A stretch of 10,458 nt of DNA from Larix sibirica (GCA_004151065.3 NWUY0304716177.1:5176-15633); one strand, 5' to 3'. Numbered from the stretch's first letter, positions 1 through 7,145 are shown. A program made the numbers and translations. Notes: a model not told the origin generated them from the letters alone.

Positions 1-33
1 ATTTATGTATATTGCTCATGATCCACAAACATG

Positions 34-111
34 AGGAGTATTCCTTTCTTATATATGTATAACAATAATTCCAGGAGTATTCCCTTTTTGTATATGTATA
101 ATAATAACTGA
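34..111. repeat. 39-bp tandem repeat, two copies
   Basis: Two copies, 34-72 and 73-111, both begin aggagtattcc and continue with a T-rich stretch, tatatgtata and an AAT-rich end. They are followed by a second short repeat in which atttaaaatttgaaat recurs about 37 bases apart (near 134-150 and 171-186). This is AT-rich simple sequence with no coding potential. Confidence 0.7.
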
Positions 112-162
112 AATTATTATTATTATATATGTATATTTAAAATTTGAAATTGAAATTATTAC
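112..162. repeat. Left member of a direct repeat bracketing the Alba gene
   Basis: The segment contains ATT-rich sequence and then tttaaaatttgaaattgaaattatta. It resembles 1951-1998 on the other side of the Alba gene in the same orientation (tttaaaatgtgaaattagaaattatta). Both are AT-rich, so part of the similarity may be composition, but the order of motifs is shared along about 50 bases. Confidence 0.4.
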
Positions 163-201
163 AGGTCTACATTTAAAATTTGAAATCTTATTGTTTGTAG
201 T

Positions 202-207
202 TTTATT
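202..207 (-). terminator. Candidate polyadenylation signal of the Alba gene
   Basis: The minus strand reads AATAAA here, about 233 bases beyond the Alba stop codon. The sequence between (208-439) has no long ORF and reads like a 3' UTR. A second A-rich run on the minus strand (about 239-251, seven A in a row) lies just before it. That run could be ordinary AT-rich DNA or the remains of a retrocopy's poly(A) tail. Confidence 0.35.
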
Positions 208-439
208 TGAGAGGCTAATTATAATAAACTTATTTGTAATTTTTTTAATTGTTAATAGTGGGGTTCAGAAATTGCACATAGGCAAACATATCGAAATTGG
301 TATTGTGCCTTGTGTCACTGTTTCTGCCACAAAACAGAAATAGTATCATTCATCCAGAATAAACATTGGCCTGACGTTCTTAATCCCGTTTCCAAATCCA
401 CTACTTCAGAAGCTGCATGCCCATAGTGTCACAGTCATT

Positions 440-1549
440 TTAATCGCCACCACCAGAACTACCTCTACCTCTCCCACCAGAATCTGTGTTAACATTGCTG
501 TAGTCACTTTGACTTCCAGTATAACCAAACCTGCCACCACTACCCATTCTTCGAGGGACAGCGTTCATTCTATTGTGATTATCGTTGCCACGTCCGCCTC
601 CGCCACGACCTTGAGTCCATCCATGATACTGATTATCGTTGCCACGGCCTTGATTCCATCCATCATAGTGATTACCGTTGCCACGGCCGCCGCCACGACC
701 TTGATTCCGTACATTATAGTGATTACCGTTGCCACGGCCGCCGCCACGACGTTGATTCCATCCATTAGCCGAAGAACAGTGATACCCCGGTGTATCTACG
801 TTCTGATGGCCTAGAGTTGCAAAATTTCCTGCTCCGCCTATCGCCCATCCACGCCCACGGCCTCTGCCACGGCGACGCCCACGAACTTGAGTCCATCCGT
901 TATCTAAAGAAGGATTATGATATCCCGATGTATCGGTGGTGTTCTGAGAGGTTAGAGTTGCAACATGTTCTTCTGATGTCCCCGTCGCACGCCCACGCCC
1001 ACGCCCTCTGCCACTGCTATTTTGTGTAGAATCTTCTCCAGGCTCAGGCTCATACTCATATTCATCACCTGAAACTTGTGGATTTAGCTCATCAGAATGA
1101 TCTTCTCCCTCATGCTGATATTCCTCACCTGGAATTAGTGGCTTTACTTGATCTTGATCAGCATGGAGAGGTGATTGATAACCTGCAGATGATGTGTTGA
1201 GTTGTGTCCTAGATAGCGTAATTGATATCGTGGATACCTGTCTGGTCATTTCCAAAGTCGATAGGCCTTCTTCCTGAGGTTCCCAAATAGTGTTTATATC
1301 AGCAGAACCTGTTTCTGTATTCTGATGGAGTTCAGGGAATCTCGTCTTTATCATCTCTGCAATTGTTACAGTCTTGCTTATTGCTCTTCCCATTCCCTTC
1401 AAGATAATGTGAGATGCACCTTTTTCTTCCAGTAATGCAATTGCATATCCAACGCACTTCCCGAGCATCCCCGCTGCCGTGATACGAATCTCGTTTTCGC
1501 TTTTGGGAACAGTGGGGCCGGAATTCTCCACTCTTCGATATTTATCCAT
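440..1549 (-). CDS. Long plant-type Alba-domain RNA/DNA-binding protein with RGG tail, intronless
   Basis: The 369-residue ORF starts at an ATG with A at -3 and G at +4 and ends in TAA. Residues about 19-115 match the plant Alba domain: NEIRIT near 19-24, the block LKGMGRAISKTVTIAEMIK at 50-68, LHQNT near 74-78, and WEPQEEGL at 89-96. An acidic linker (about 141-173) leads into an Arg/Gly-rich tail (about 180-369), the layout of the long RGG-bearing plant Alba proteins. Family members bind nucleic acid and mostly act in RNP complexes on mRNA in cytoplasm and nucleus. The tail holds two diverged repeats of about 45 residues (about 180-226 and 227-270), then short RGG-GN-HY repeats. Two points are odd. 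The whole gene is one exon, whereas to my recollection plant relatives are multi-exon, which suggests a retrocopy. Also, the usual GRMRNY-like segment reads GMLGKCVGY here, losing Arg and Asn. The open frame and a plausible promoter argue for function. Expression is not shown. Confidence 0.88.
   Translation of the reverse strand: MDKYRRVENSGPTVPKSENEIRITAAGMLGKCVGYAIALLEEKGASHIILKGMGRAISKTVTIAEMIKTRFPELHQNTETGSADINTIWEPQEEGLSTLEMTRQVSTISITLSRTQLNTSSAGYQSPLHADQDQVKPLIPGEEYQHEGEDHSDELNPQVSGDEYEYEPEPGEDSTQNSSGRGRGRGRATGTSEEHVATLTSQNTTDTSGYHNPSLDNGWTQVRGRRRGRGRGRGWAIGGAGNFATLGHQNVDTPGYHCSSANGWNQRRGGGRGNGNHYNVRNQGRGGGRGNGNHYDGWNQGRGNDNQYHGWTQGRGGGGRGNDNHNRMNAVPRRMGSGGRFGYTGSQSDYSNVNTDSGGRGRGSSGGGD
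577..771 (-). repeat. GC-rich minisatellite encoding RGG-GNGNHY repeats
   Basis: Four tandem units begin at 577, 631, 670 and 721 (54, 39, 51 and 51 bp). On the plus strand each starts gattaYcgttgccacg, and each is a multiple of three, so the Alba reading frame is kept. They encode the (D/N)GWNQGRGGGRGNGNHY-type repeats of the C-terminal tail. Unit 2 is shorter and lacks the central GGG codons. In-frame unit gain or loss would lengthen or shorten the RGG region without breaking the gene. The same periodicity keeps antisense frames open and explains plus-strand ORFs in this stretch. Confidence 0.85.
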
Positions 1550-1764
1550 GATGGTGATTATGGCACCCTATTCCCTCCCTCTGCAACTTAAACAAATTCG
1601 CAAAAGCCACTGATATCCCAACGGAAAACACACAGTTAAGTTAATGGCACTGATATCCCGATAACATGAAGAACATTAGTTACCGAACAAACATCCAAAG
1701 AATAAACGATTGGCATAAAATATATATTTATGGGCACGGAACCATGGACGGCCGACTTCACTCG

Positions 1765-1848
1765 ACCCGCATAATTAGAGGACGTATTTAGTTGGGGGTT
1801 GGAACTGAGGGAGTCAAGTACACCATAAGGCTTTGATGTTGATGTCAT
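1765..1848 (-). pseudogene. Possible relic of a second Alba copy
   Basis: Minus-strand bases 1794-1777 encode Gln-Leu-Asn-Thr-Ser-Ser, the same six residues as Alba residues 116-121 (coded at 1204-1187). The 18-base pair differs at four positions, all third codon positions and all silent. After a two-codon insertion both copies continue with Ala-Gly (1770-1765). The residues before it (LSSNP) loosely resemble the LSRT or LSKN usual in this part of plant Alba. Outside this short stretch there is no convincing match, and the frame lacks the Alba core. It may be a decayed tandem copy. Chance similarity is not excluded. Confidence 0.3.
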
Positions 1849-1849
1849 C

Positions 1850-1855
1850 TTTATA
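1850..1855 (-). promoter_or_regulatory. Candidate TATA box for the Alba gene
   Basis: The minus strand reads TATAAA within ATTATAAAG, about 300 bases upstream of the Alba ATG. Transcription would then begin near 1820-1825 and leave a 5' leader of about 270 bases. The position just downstream of two telo-box-like motifs supports a promoter role. TATAAA is common in AT-rich DNA, so the call is tentative. Confidence 0.4.
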
Positions 1856-1862
1856 ATGCGTT

Positions 1863-1905
1863 GGAAATAGGGTTTGAATTGAGTGGCAAAGGAAATAGGG
1901 TTTGA
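1863..1905 (-). promoter_or_regulatory. Paired telo-box-like elements upstream of the Alba gene
   Basis: The 15-mer TCAAACCCTATTTCC (minus strand) occurs twice without a mismatch, at 1863-1877 and 1891-1905. Each copy contains AAACCCTA, eight of nine bases of the plant telo-box AAACCCTAA. Plant telo-boxes are known from promoters of translation-machinery and cell-growth genes, usually close to the start site. Both copies share the orientation of the Alba gene and lie 8-50 bases upstream of the TATA-like box. The role is inferred. Confidence 0.45.
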
Positions 1906-1950
1906 GTAGAGTTCGATTGCAGTTTTTGAGATTACACAAGTTCATGAAAA

Positions 1951-1998
1951 ATAAATGTTATTATTGTTTATTTAAAATGTGAAATTAGAAATTATTAG
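1951..1998. repeat. Right member of a direct repeat bracketing the Alba gene
   Basis: This is the partner of 112-162: a TTATTATT-rich lead followed by tttaaaatgtgaaattag and aaattatta. It may mark a duplication around the Alba locus. The stretch from here to 2165 is AT-rich and I see no gene in it. Confidence 0.4.
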
Positions 1999-2164
1999 AA
2001 TAAGATTCATATTATTAAAAATATATAGATATAAATGTGATTACATTTTGAAATTAATAATTATTTGTTTTTTTTACAGAGATTTTAGATGAATGGTATG
2101 ATTAAAAAACTTTGAATTTTTGGAAATAATTATTAATTAAGGAAAATGACATAGTGTAAAAAGG

Positions 2165-2510
2165 AAAGAAGAAATGAAAATAGGATACAGAGCCCAATGA
2201 AGATGAAATGAATATGAAGGAGTAGGGGATATAAGGAATAGGAAGGGAATGGGTTTATAGAATATGTTGATGGATAGTGGGTTTTCAAGAATGATTCACT
2301 TTATAGCCGTTTTATAGAAGGAATTAGGGTGTTTCTTCATTCCAAGAGCTTGGCCTATGGGAGGAGTAATAAGGTGAAGATAGTAGAATTTTGGTCCCGT
2401 CTAAATGAATAAAATATATAGAATTGTGGGAGCCATGTGTGATTGTCTACTTAAAAGATGTGGCTATGCAATGTGTCACATAAGTGCTTTCTAAGGAAGG
2501 TGGAATCCAT
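2165..2510. repeat. Block X, first copy of a diverged duplication (partner 7228-7475)
   Basis: Shared landmarks in the same order in both copies include aagaagaaa, an aatgaag stretch, tttatag, aggtgtttctt, tcaagag or ccaagag, gagtaataagg, aatgaata, cttgtgggag or attgtgggag, and gtgcttt. Copy X is longer because it has about 100 extra bases near 2205-2300. There is no open frame of note. The remainder to about 2600 is unassigned AT-rich sequence. Confidence 0.65.
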
Positions 2511-2727
2511 TCAACTATCTATGATAACGATGATGAGGAGTTAAGGAAACTCCTTGCTTATCATGTTCAATCATACATCCTCTTCACTGAACCCTTGACC
2601 CTTGTTCCAACTGCCCAATAATAAATTATACAATTCTTCATTTCTCTAATTATTATGTATTTCCGATTGACATTCTGTAACATTGGTTGTTTTTGCAAAT
2701 TTAGAACACGTGGATTTCCACATCCAT

Positions 2728-3190
2728 ATAGGACATACATACCATATTCTCAATGTTTTTAATTATCATCCTTTCTTGGTTGTGAATGGTTAATAATGGT
2801 TTCACTATCTATTTACGAGTTGCGATATCAATTAATATAACCTTAGTTAAAATTTCATGTTAACTTGAAAATCCTTTAAATATAAAACTTCTCGTGTTAA
2901 AGAAACCCATGCAAAAAGTAAATTGCATAACTTTTGTAATAGAAAAGAATAAAAGATCTTGTTGGCTTGAAAACTATTTTACTTTTTACAGTTTAATAAA
3001 ATCAATATGCCCTAAAGCTATATGTGTTTGCGTTATAGTTTGTGATAAATCTTAAGTGTTTATGTTATAGTTTTTGAGAAATCTTCATTGAAATTGAGTG
3101 TTTTCCCTTTCCTCTGTTTTAACCATATACCATTGCTTTCCGTGTTCATTCTTGTGCATCACATTTTCAAGCTCATAAAAATATTGACTC
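2728..3190. repeat. Repeat copy A (family of three: A, B, C)
   Basis: Shared segments with copies B and C include the region around 2815-2885 (cgagttgcgatatcaattaatata, aligned with 3340-3410 and 9078-9145), the region 2970-3003 (aligned with the LINE target site in B and with 9253-9290 in C), and 3075-3135 (gagaaatcttcattgaaatt and ttaaccatatac, aligned with 6333-6390). The copies are well diverged and not coding. The preceding bases (about 2600-2700) also resemble 8755-8835, so the true unit may begin earlier. Confidence 0.65.
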
Positions 3191-3526
3191 GGATCATATT
3201 TATTAAACATTTGTTAATATAGAAATGAATTTCCAGAATGTGTATCTTATCGGGACACATACATATATAAGCTTACCCACAACATAGATACCTCGTTCAC
3301 AATGTTTTCAATTTTCAGTTTATTTTCATTTCTTTGTGTTTACAAGATGATATATAAATTGATATAAGTTTATTTAAACTTCAATTTTAACATAGTCCCC
3401 CATTAAATATAAATCTTATTGTATTAGAAAACTAGTGCAAATAAGATGACCATTAAAATTGAATTTCTATACATTTTGTAATAAAAGAGAATGGGAAATC
3501 CATATACTCTTAGTGCCATTTTAAAA

Positions 3527-3543
3527 ACTATCTAACCTTTTAT
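3527..3543. repeat. Left target-site duplication of the 2.4 kb retroposon
   Basis: The 17 bases actatctaaccttttat recur at 5929-5945 with one C/T difference. Just before them is TTAAAA (3521-3526), which fits the TT/AAAA target preferred by L1-type endonucleases, so the duplication may start a few A further left. Confidence 0.88.
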
Positions 3544-4448
3544 TATGGATGCGATCGCTTCCTAAGAGGTTGTTCCATCCTCCTCCCAAGTGTAATGCCT
3601 CGTTTAAGTCACTGCAGGCGCTATGCCGTGGGTGCATGTAAGAGTACAAGTGGAGTCTCTTCCTATAAATGGAATTTATGGGCCTGGTTTTGGAATATGA
3701 AGAGGTGAGTGCGAGTGGAGGTGAGGATAGACCCTCGACCCCGATCCGCTGTTTCCAAATTTCTCTCTCGGTGGGTAATATTTTCTAGTTTGAAGAGGTG
3801 CTTTTGGTAAATAGAATTAACGTTGGTATCTGCATCGAGTGGTGCGACCTTTTCAGTCTTTTCACTGTAATGGTGTGTGGCTTCAGTCTCTCTAGAGTGC
3901 TGGTGAGAACGCTGTCGCCTGTTACAGGTATTCTATTCCAATGTTTTCTCTTGCATCAATGGTTTTGTAGGTTTGTTCAATTTCTAGGCCTGTTTTTGAT
4001 ATCGTGGGTAATTGTCCAGTCCTTGGGGGTAAGTTCTGTTGGTTGGATATCACTGGCTCCTGATTGGTTTGAGGTTTTGGGTTGCTTCGAGTTTGGTGGT
4101 ATGATTTGAAGAAAGCTTGTTCTCTTGCCATTTTGTGAAATCTTTCAGTTCTTGGTGTTTGTTGACGGTGTTGCGCTGTTAGGGATTGATACACGCCTCT
4201 CTGTGTTATGTCAATGTTTGGCGGGTTATTGTGTAATATTGCGTGTCATGGTTACGGGATGCAGTGATAGTGAGAAGTTGGTGGAATTTGCACCATTGGT
4301 GTGGAAATTCGGTGATGATATAATGGTTTTCAGGATTGGGGTTCACGGTTCTATGTCTAGTCCTTCATCTTGCTTTATAGGTCGAGGGTATTCCAATTGT
4401 TTCTGTAAGTGCTCCCTCTTAGTTGTGCTCATGACTCCTATATAGAGA

Positions 4449-5045
4449 ATGTGTAGCAAAAGGGGAGGGGGAGGCAATTTTACTGTGGCGAAGAAAATTT
4501 TCCGTCCTTTTTCCTACGACTCCGTGGACACTTTCTTTGATGTAGTTCCTCCTGAGGGGAGGAAAGAAATTCTAATGTTGGAATGTAAAGAGTCAGGGGA
4601 TCGCCCGCATCACTCTGATTTTGAATTGGTTGGCGAATGTATGAAATGGGCCCCTTCTCCTATAATATTCAAGAGTAGGCGGCAACATTTTTTGATTTCT
4701 ATGACTTTACATCAACAAATGGATACCCCGTTAGGACCGATTTTCAAAAACAGGCACGTTAAAAATTATAATGTAATATCCTCATTGGAGGACATTAAAC
4801 ACATGATTCATAATCAAAGGTTCTATTTAGAAAATCTGGATTCTTATTTACCTCATGTTGAAGGCTTCCCTGTGAGTGACTCAGCCTCTGGTGATCTTAC
4901 GGACCCCGCGGATGATAGTGCGCAAGCGCCGACTACTATACCTTCTTCTGATCATGAATATAGATGCATGGTTTTGCAATCAATTTTGGCATGCGAACTA
5001 AAACGTATGGCCTCTTCGAGGGGTTCCCAATTATATTTTGGTTGA
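4449..5045 (+). CDS. Unassigned 198-residue protein inside the retroposon
   Basis: I do not recognise the family. The ATG follows an in-frame TAG six bases upstream, so the start is well bounded, and the frame ends in TGA. The composition is that of a real soluble protein. It has a basic Gly-rich start (residues 1-10), a mixed globular-looking part with aromatic, charged and proline residues (about 16-140), a Ser/Asp/Pro/Thr-rich and probably disordered stretch (about 141-170), and a short basic end. No membrane segment or signal peptide is visible, and I see no CCHC knuckle, DUF4283-like Gag pattern, or nuclease or polymerase motif. Neighbouring frames in the same element are Phe/Leu/Cys/Val-rich noise, so this frame stands out. 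It could be a LINE ORF1 of an unusual type, a host exon captured by retroposition, or a fortunate open frame. Confidence 0.5.
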   Translation: MCSKRGGGGNFTVAKKIFRPFSYDSVDTFFDVVPPEGRKEILMLECKESGDRPHHSDFELVGECMKWAPSPIIFKSRRQHFLISMTLHQQMDTPLGPIFKNRHVKNYNVISSLEDIKHMIHNQRFYLENLDSYLPHVEGFPVSDSASGDLTDPADDSAQAPTTIPSSDHEYRCMVLQSILACELKRMASSRGSQLYFG

Positions 5046-5344
5046 GAAGTACCTTGTTTTGGAGAATATTTCTGGTTGCCAATCTAGTTAATTATGTGGA
5101 CAGTTTTTTCTCTGTCACTTTTTGTGGTTATCGCCGTGGATGGATGGTGTTATCGATGTATCTTGTGTTTTATGGTTGGATGTCATATCTTGTTGTTTCT
5201 CTGGGCTATGAATTGGGGAATTGAGATTATGGCTCCCGCTGTTGTATTTGTGACACGCCTGTGCTTTACCTACAATTGGATATGGATAAATGTGTGTACG
5301 TTGGATAACCCTCTATTCATGCGGGATCCTATGTGTTGTGATTT

Positions 5345-5660
5345 TATTGGCGGTTGATATTTCTATGGATGTGCGTGCATTATGGCTAATTCTTGCTTGT
5401 TCTACGGTCCACTAGCACCGTTTGGTGGTTGATTTGTTCTTGTGGGTGCCTATACATTATGAATTTCTCGGCGGTGGATCTTTTTGTGGCTCTGGGAACA
5501 TTATGGAAACTTCCTCTTTATTCCGATGACCAATGACACTATGGTTATTTGGTTTATTCTCTGAATTGTGAAAATACATGGTTATGGAGATACACTCCCC
5601 TTTGGTAGTTGATGCTAGGTATTTCTTGCAATTTATACATCGTTATGTTGCTTCTTGTCA
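5345..5660 (+). repeat. Degenerate short repeats in the 3' part of the retroposon
   Basis: The pattern GGYGGTTGAT followed about 25-35 bases later by CATTATG recurs: ggcggttgat at 5349 with cattatgg, ggtggttgat near 5424 with cattatgaa, and ggcggtggat near 5471 with cattatgg. A weaker fourth occurrence is ggtagttgat near 5603. Spacing is uneven (about 75, 47 and 132 bases), so this is an old, partly deleted repeat, or it reflects the G/T-rich composition. Confidence 0.35.
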
Positions 5661-5928
5661 TTGGAGAAGGGTGATACTTTCCGTGGCTTATTGGCATCGT
5701 GTTTTGAAACTTTGCTTATGTATCTATGATGGGACTGGATAGGTGTGTGGTGTTGTGTGTTGTTAAACTGAAGAGAGCAATACTCCTCCGCGTCTTTGTT
5801 ATATGGGGGTATTTGGGATCTTTCTCTTTCCTATGTATTTCTGGGCGGGACCTGAAAAGGATAACTTTGTAACCCTTTTTTGTTAATGAAATCCAAGAGG
5901 TTCAATTTACAAAAAAATAAAAATAAAC

Positions 5929-5945
5929 ACTATTTAACCTTTTAT
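5929..5945. repeat. Right target-site duplication of the 2.4 kb retroposon
   Basis: The bases actatttaaccttttat directly follow the A-rich tail and match 3527-3543 at 16 of 17 positions. The sequence beyond them continues copy B of the flanking repeat. Confidence 0.88.
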
Positions 5946-6029
5946 AATTGATAGAATAAAATTTTCATTATATAAAGTATATATACAATCTCTAGAATTT
6001 TATGCCAAACTAGATGAAAATCCCATTTG

Positions 6030-6044
6030 CAATGCCCATCACAA
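6030..6044. repeat. Target-site duplication on the tail side of the minus-strand SINE
   Basis: The bases caatgcccatcacaa match caacacccatcgcaa at 6245-6259 in 12 of 15 positions, and all three differences are transitions. They abut the T-run that is the SINE tail on the other strand. Confidence 0.6.
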
Positions 6045-6244
6045 GTTTTTTGTTTTTGTTTGGTTCACCGTATCGGAGACCACCAGGTACATCCACAGAA
6101 AACCCACGCGTGTCTAGGCGAGCTGATTTTCATTCATGTAGAAATTAATCCCAAGGAGCGAGCATGTCAATCTTGGAGGGACTGGAGCCTCGGTGGGGAG
6201 GATAAGAGCGACTCCTACCTACCACCCGAGCTACACCCACTTGA
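6045..6244 (-). mobile_element. tRNA-derived SINE, about 200 bp
   Basis: Read on the minus strand, the element begins with a tRNA-like head. A-box-like TAGCTCGGGTGG lies 12 bases in (6233-6222), and B-box-like GGCTCCAGTCC (8 of 11 bases of GGTTCGAATCC) lies at 6189-6179. The 32-base gap between the two boxes is right for a tRNA promoter. The element ends in an A-rich tail (plus-strand T-run at 6046-6062) and is flanked by 15-nt repeats with three mismatches. It is GC-richer than its surroundings and interrupts copy B. I do not recognise the SINE family. The plus-strand frame that spans it (6027-6299) crosses both flanks and is not a gene. Confidence 0.7.
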
Positions 6245-6259
6245 CAACACCCATCGCAA
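6245..6259. repeat. Target-site duplication on the head side of the minus-strand SINE
   Basis: The bases caacacccatcgcaa are the partner of 6030-6044. Copy B sequence similar to copy C resumes directly to the right (caaaaatac in both, near 6264 and 9356). Confidence 0.6.
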
Positions 6260-6509
6260 ATACCAAAAATACAATTATGCAATGCACCAACGAAAGTAAA
6301 ATTGCACAATTAATGAAAATGTTATACATTTTGAGAAATTATCATTAATATTGCCTCTTTTCCCTTTCAATTTTCTTAACCATATATCATCCCCTTGAAA
6401 GACGATTCACAATTATTATATGTAATTCAAAAGGTGAGAGATCGTAAAAGTGTTTGTTTCAATGTATATGTCAATAATTTTACTTATTTTCCCGATCATT
6501 CAATTCTCG

Positions 6510-7145
6510 AGTTAACATTGTCCAATTGATTAATATTAGTATAAAACCCAACATAAATTTTCACGGTGTAGTTCTTGCAAAGATAATTCAATTTAGTATT
6601 AGGTTTTCTGCCTTCAATTCCCTTCATTTGTAGTAGTTGGAAAATACCTACATTACCTTAATATAGTTATATAATATATATTTTTTGTAATAATTTGAAT
6701 ATAGTATTATATTACAACTTTGATATAAATTTTTATTATATTTTTTTCTCCAAAGGAAAAAAAATTCGTAACTTCATTTAAATTTTTGAAAAAAAATAAC
6801 AAAATTACATTTTCCTTATTCTAAAAGAATTCAGTAGGAGCAACCTTCCGGAAGCGCAGAAAAGAAACTAAATAACATTTTATATTGAAAATTATATGTT
6901 TTAATATATAGTTTTTTATTTTTATTTTTTTATATCGTTTCAATATAATTTCATTTTATATGATTTTAACCACAACCTAAAACTATATTGTATTATATAT
7001 TAAAATTGTATTAATTATAATTAATATGCTTTCGTAACTATAACCAATCATAACATAATTACAAATAAAATGATAATATTAATTAATTACTTAATATCAT
7101 AAAATTAGCGAATTTCCAAAAACAGTTATGAATTGACTAATTTTC
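6510..7145. other. AT-rich stretch without genes, absent from repeat copy C
   Basis: This region is extremely AT-rich, with long A and T runs (for example around 6720-6800 and 6900-7020). It has no ORF, no tRNA-like boxes and no clear terminal repeats. Comparing copies B and C, the matching sequence ends near 6500 and resumes near 7150, while the same points in C lie next to each other (about 9605-9620). So it is either an old insertion here or a deletion in C. Matrix-attachment-like behaviour is possible but untested. Confidence 0.4.

Larger units (their letters stand above)
3544..5928 (+). mobile_element. LINE-mobilised retroposon with A-rich tail, no recognisable reverse transcriptase
   Basis: The element is clearly richer in G and C than its flanks. 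It ends with a plant LINE-like terminus (TTTGTAACCC, then GTTAATGAAATCC) and an A-rich tail at 5911-5927. It is flanked by 17-nt direct repeats with one mismatch, the mark of target-primed reverse transcription by L1-type machinery. Copies A (2970-3003) and C (9253-9290) show the site without the insert. I see no Gag zinc knuckle, endonuclease or reverse transcriptase motifs in the long open frames, so it is a non-autonomous or strongly decayed LINE, or a retroposed copy of a host transcript. The 5' 900 bases and 3' 870 bases are G/T-rich, with only small frames of hydrophobic, low-complexity composition. The one convincing ORF is at 4449-5045. Confidence 0.82.

Noticed and set aside
239-251. 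Poly(A) tail proving that the Alba gene is a retrocopy
   Set aside because: Only seven A in a row on the minus strand, in AT-rich DNA, and no convincing target-site repeat could be matched on the upstream side.
509-814. Plus-strand open frame of 101 codons
   Set aside because: It is the antisense shadow of the GC-rich RGG repeats of the Alba gene. The product is a low-complexity Ile/Val/Ala/Thr repeat with no independent support.
790-1029. Plus-strand open frame of 79 codons
   Set aside because: It lies antisense to the Alba tail and is explained by the same codon periodicity.
3798-4445. Two plus-strand frames (3798-4109 and 4125-4445) in the 5' part of the retroposon
   Set aside because: They are Phe/Leu/Val/Cys-rich products of G/T-rich DNA with no motif. 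A membrane protein was considered, but the composition follows the DNA bias.
4964-5357. Plus-strand frames overlapping and following the 198-codon ORF
   Set aside because: They have the same G/T-driven hydrophobic composition, one overlaps the better ORF out of frame, and no family is recognised.
3544-5928. LTR retrotransposon
   Set aside because: There are no long terminal repeats, no primer-binding site and no TG...CA ends; the A-rich tail and 17-nt duplications point to LINE-type retroposition.
6027-6299. Plus-strand open frame of 90 codons
   Set aside because: It crosses both target-site repeats of the minus-strand SINE, so it is a chance frame through a mobile element.
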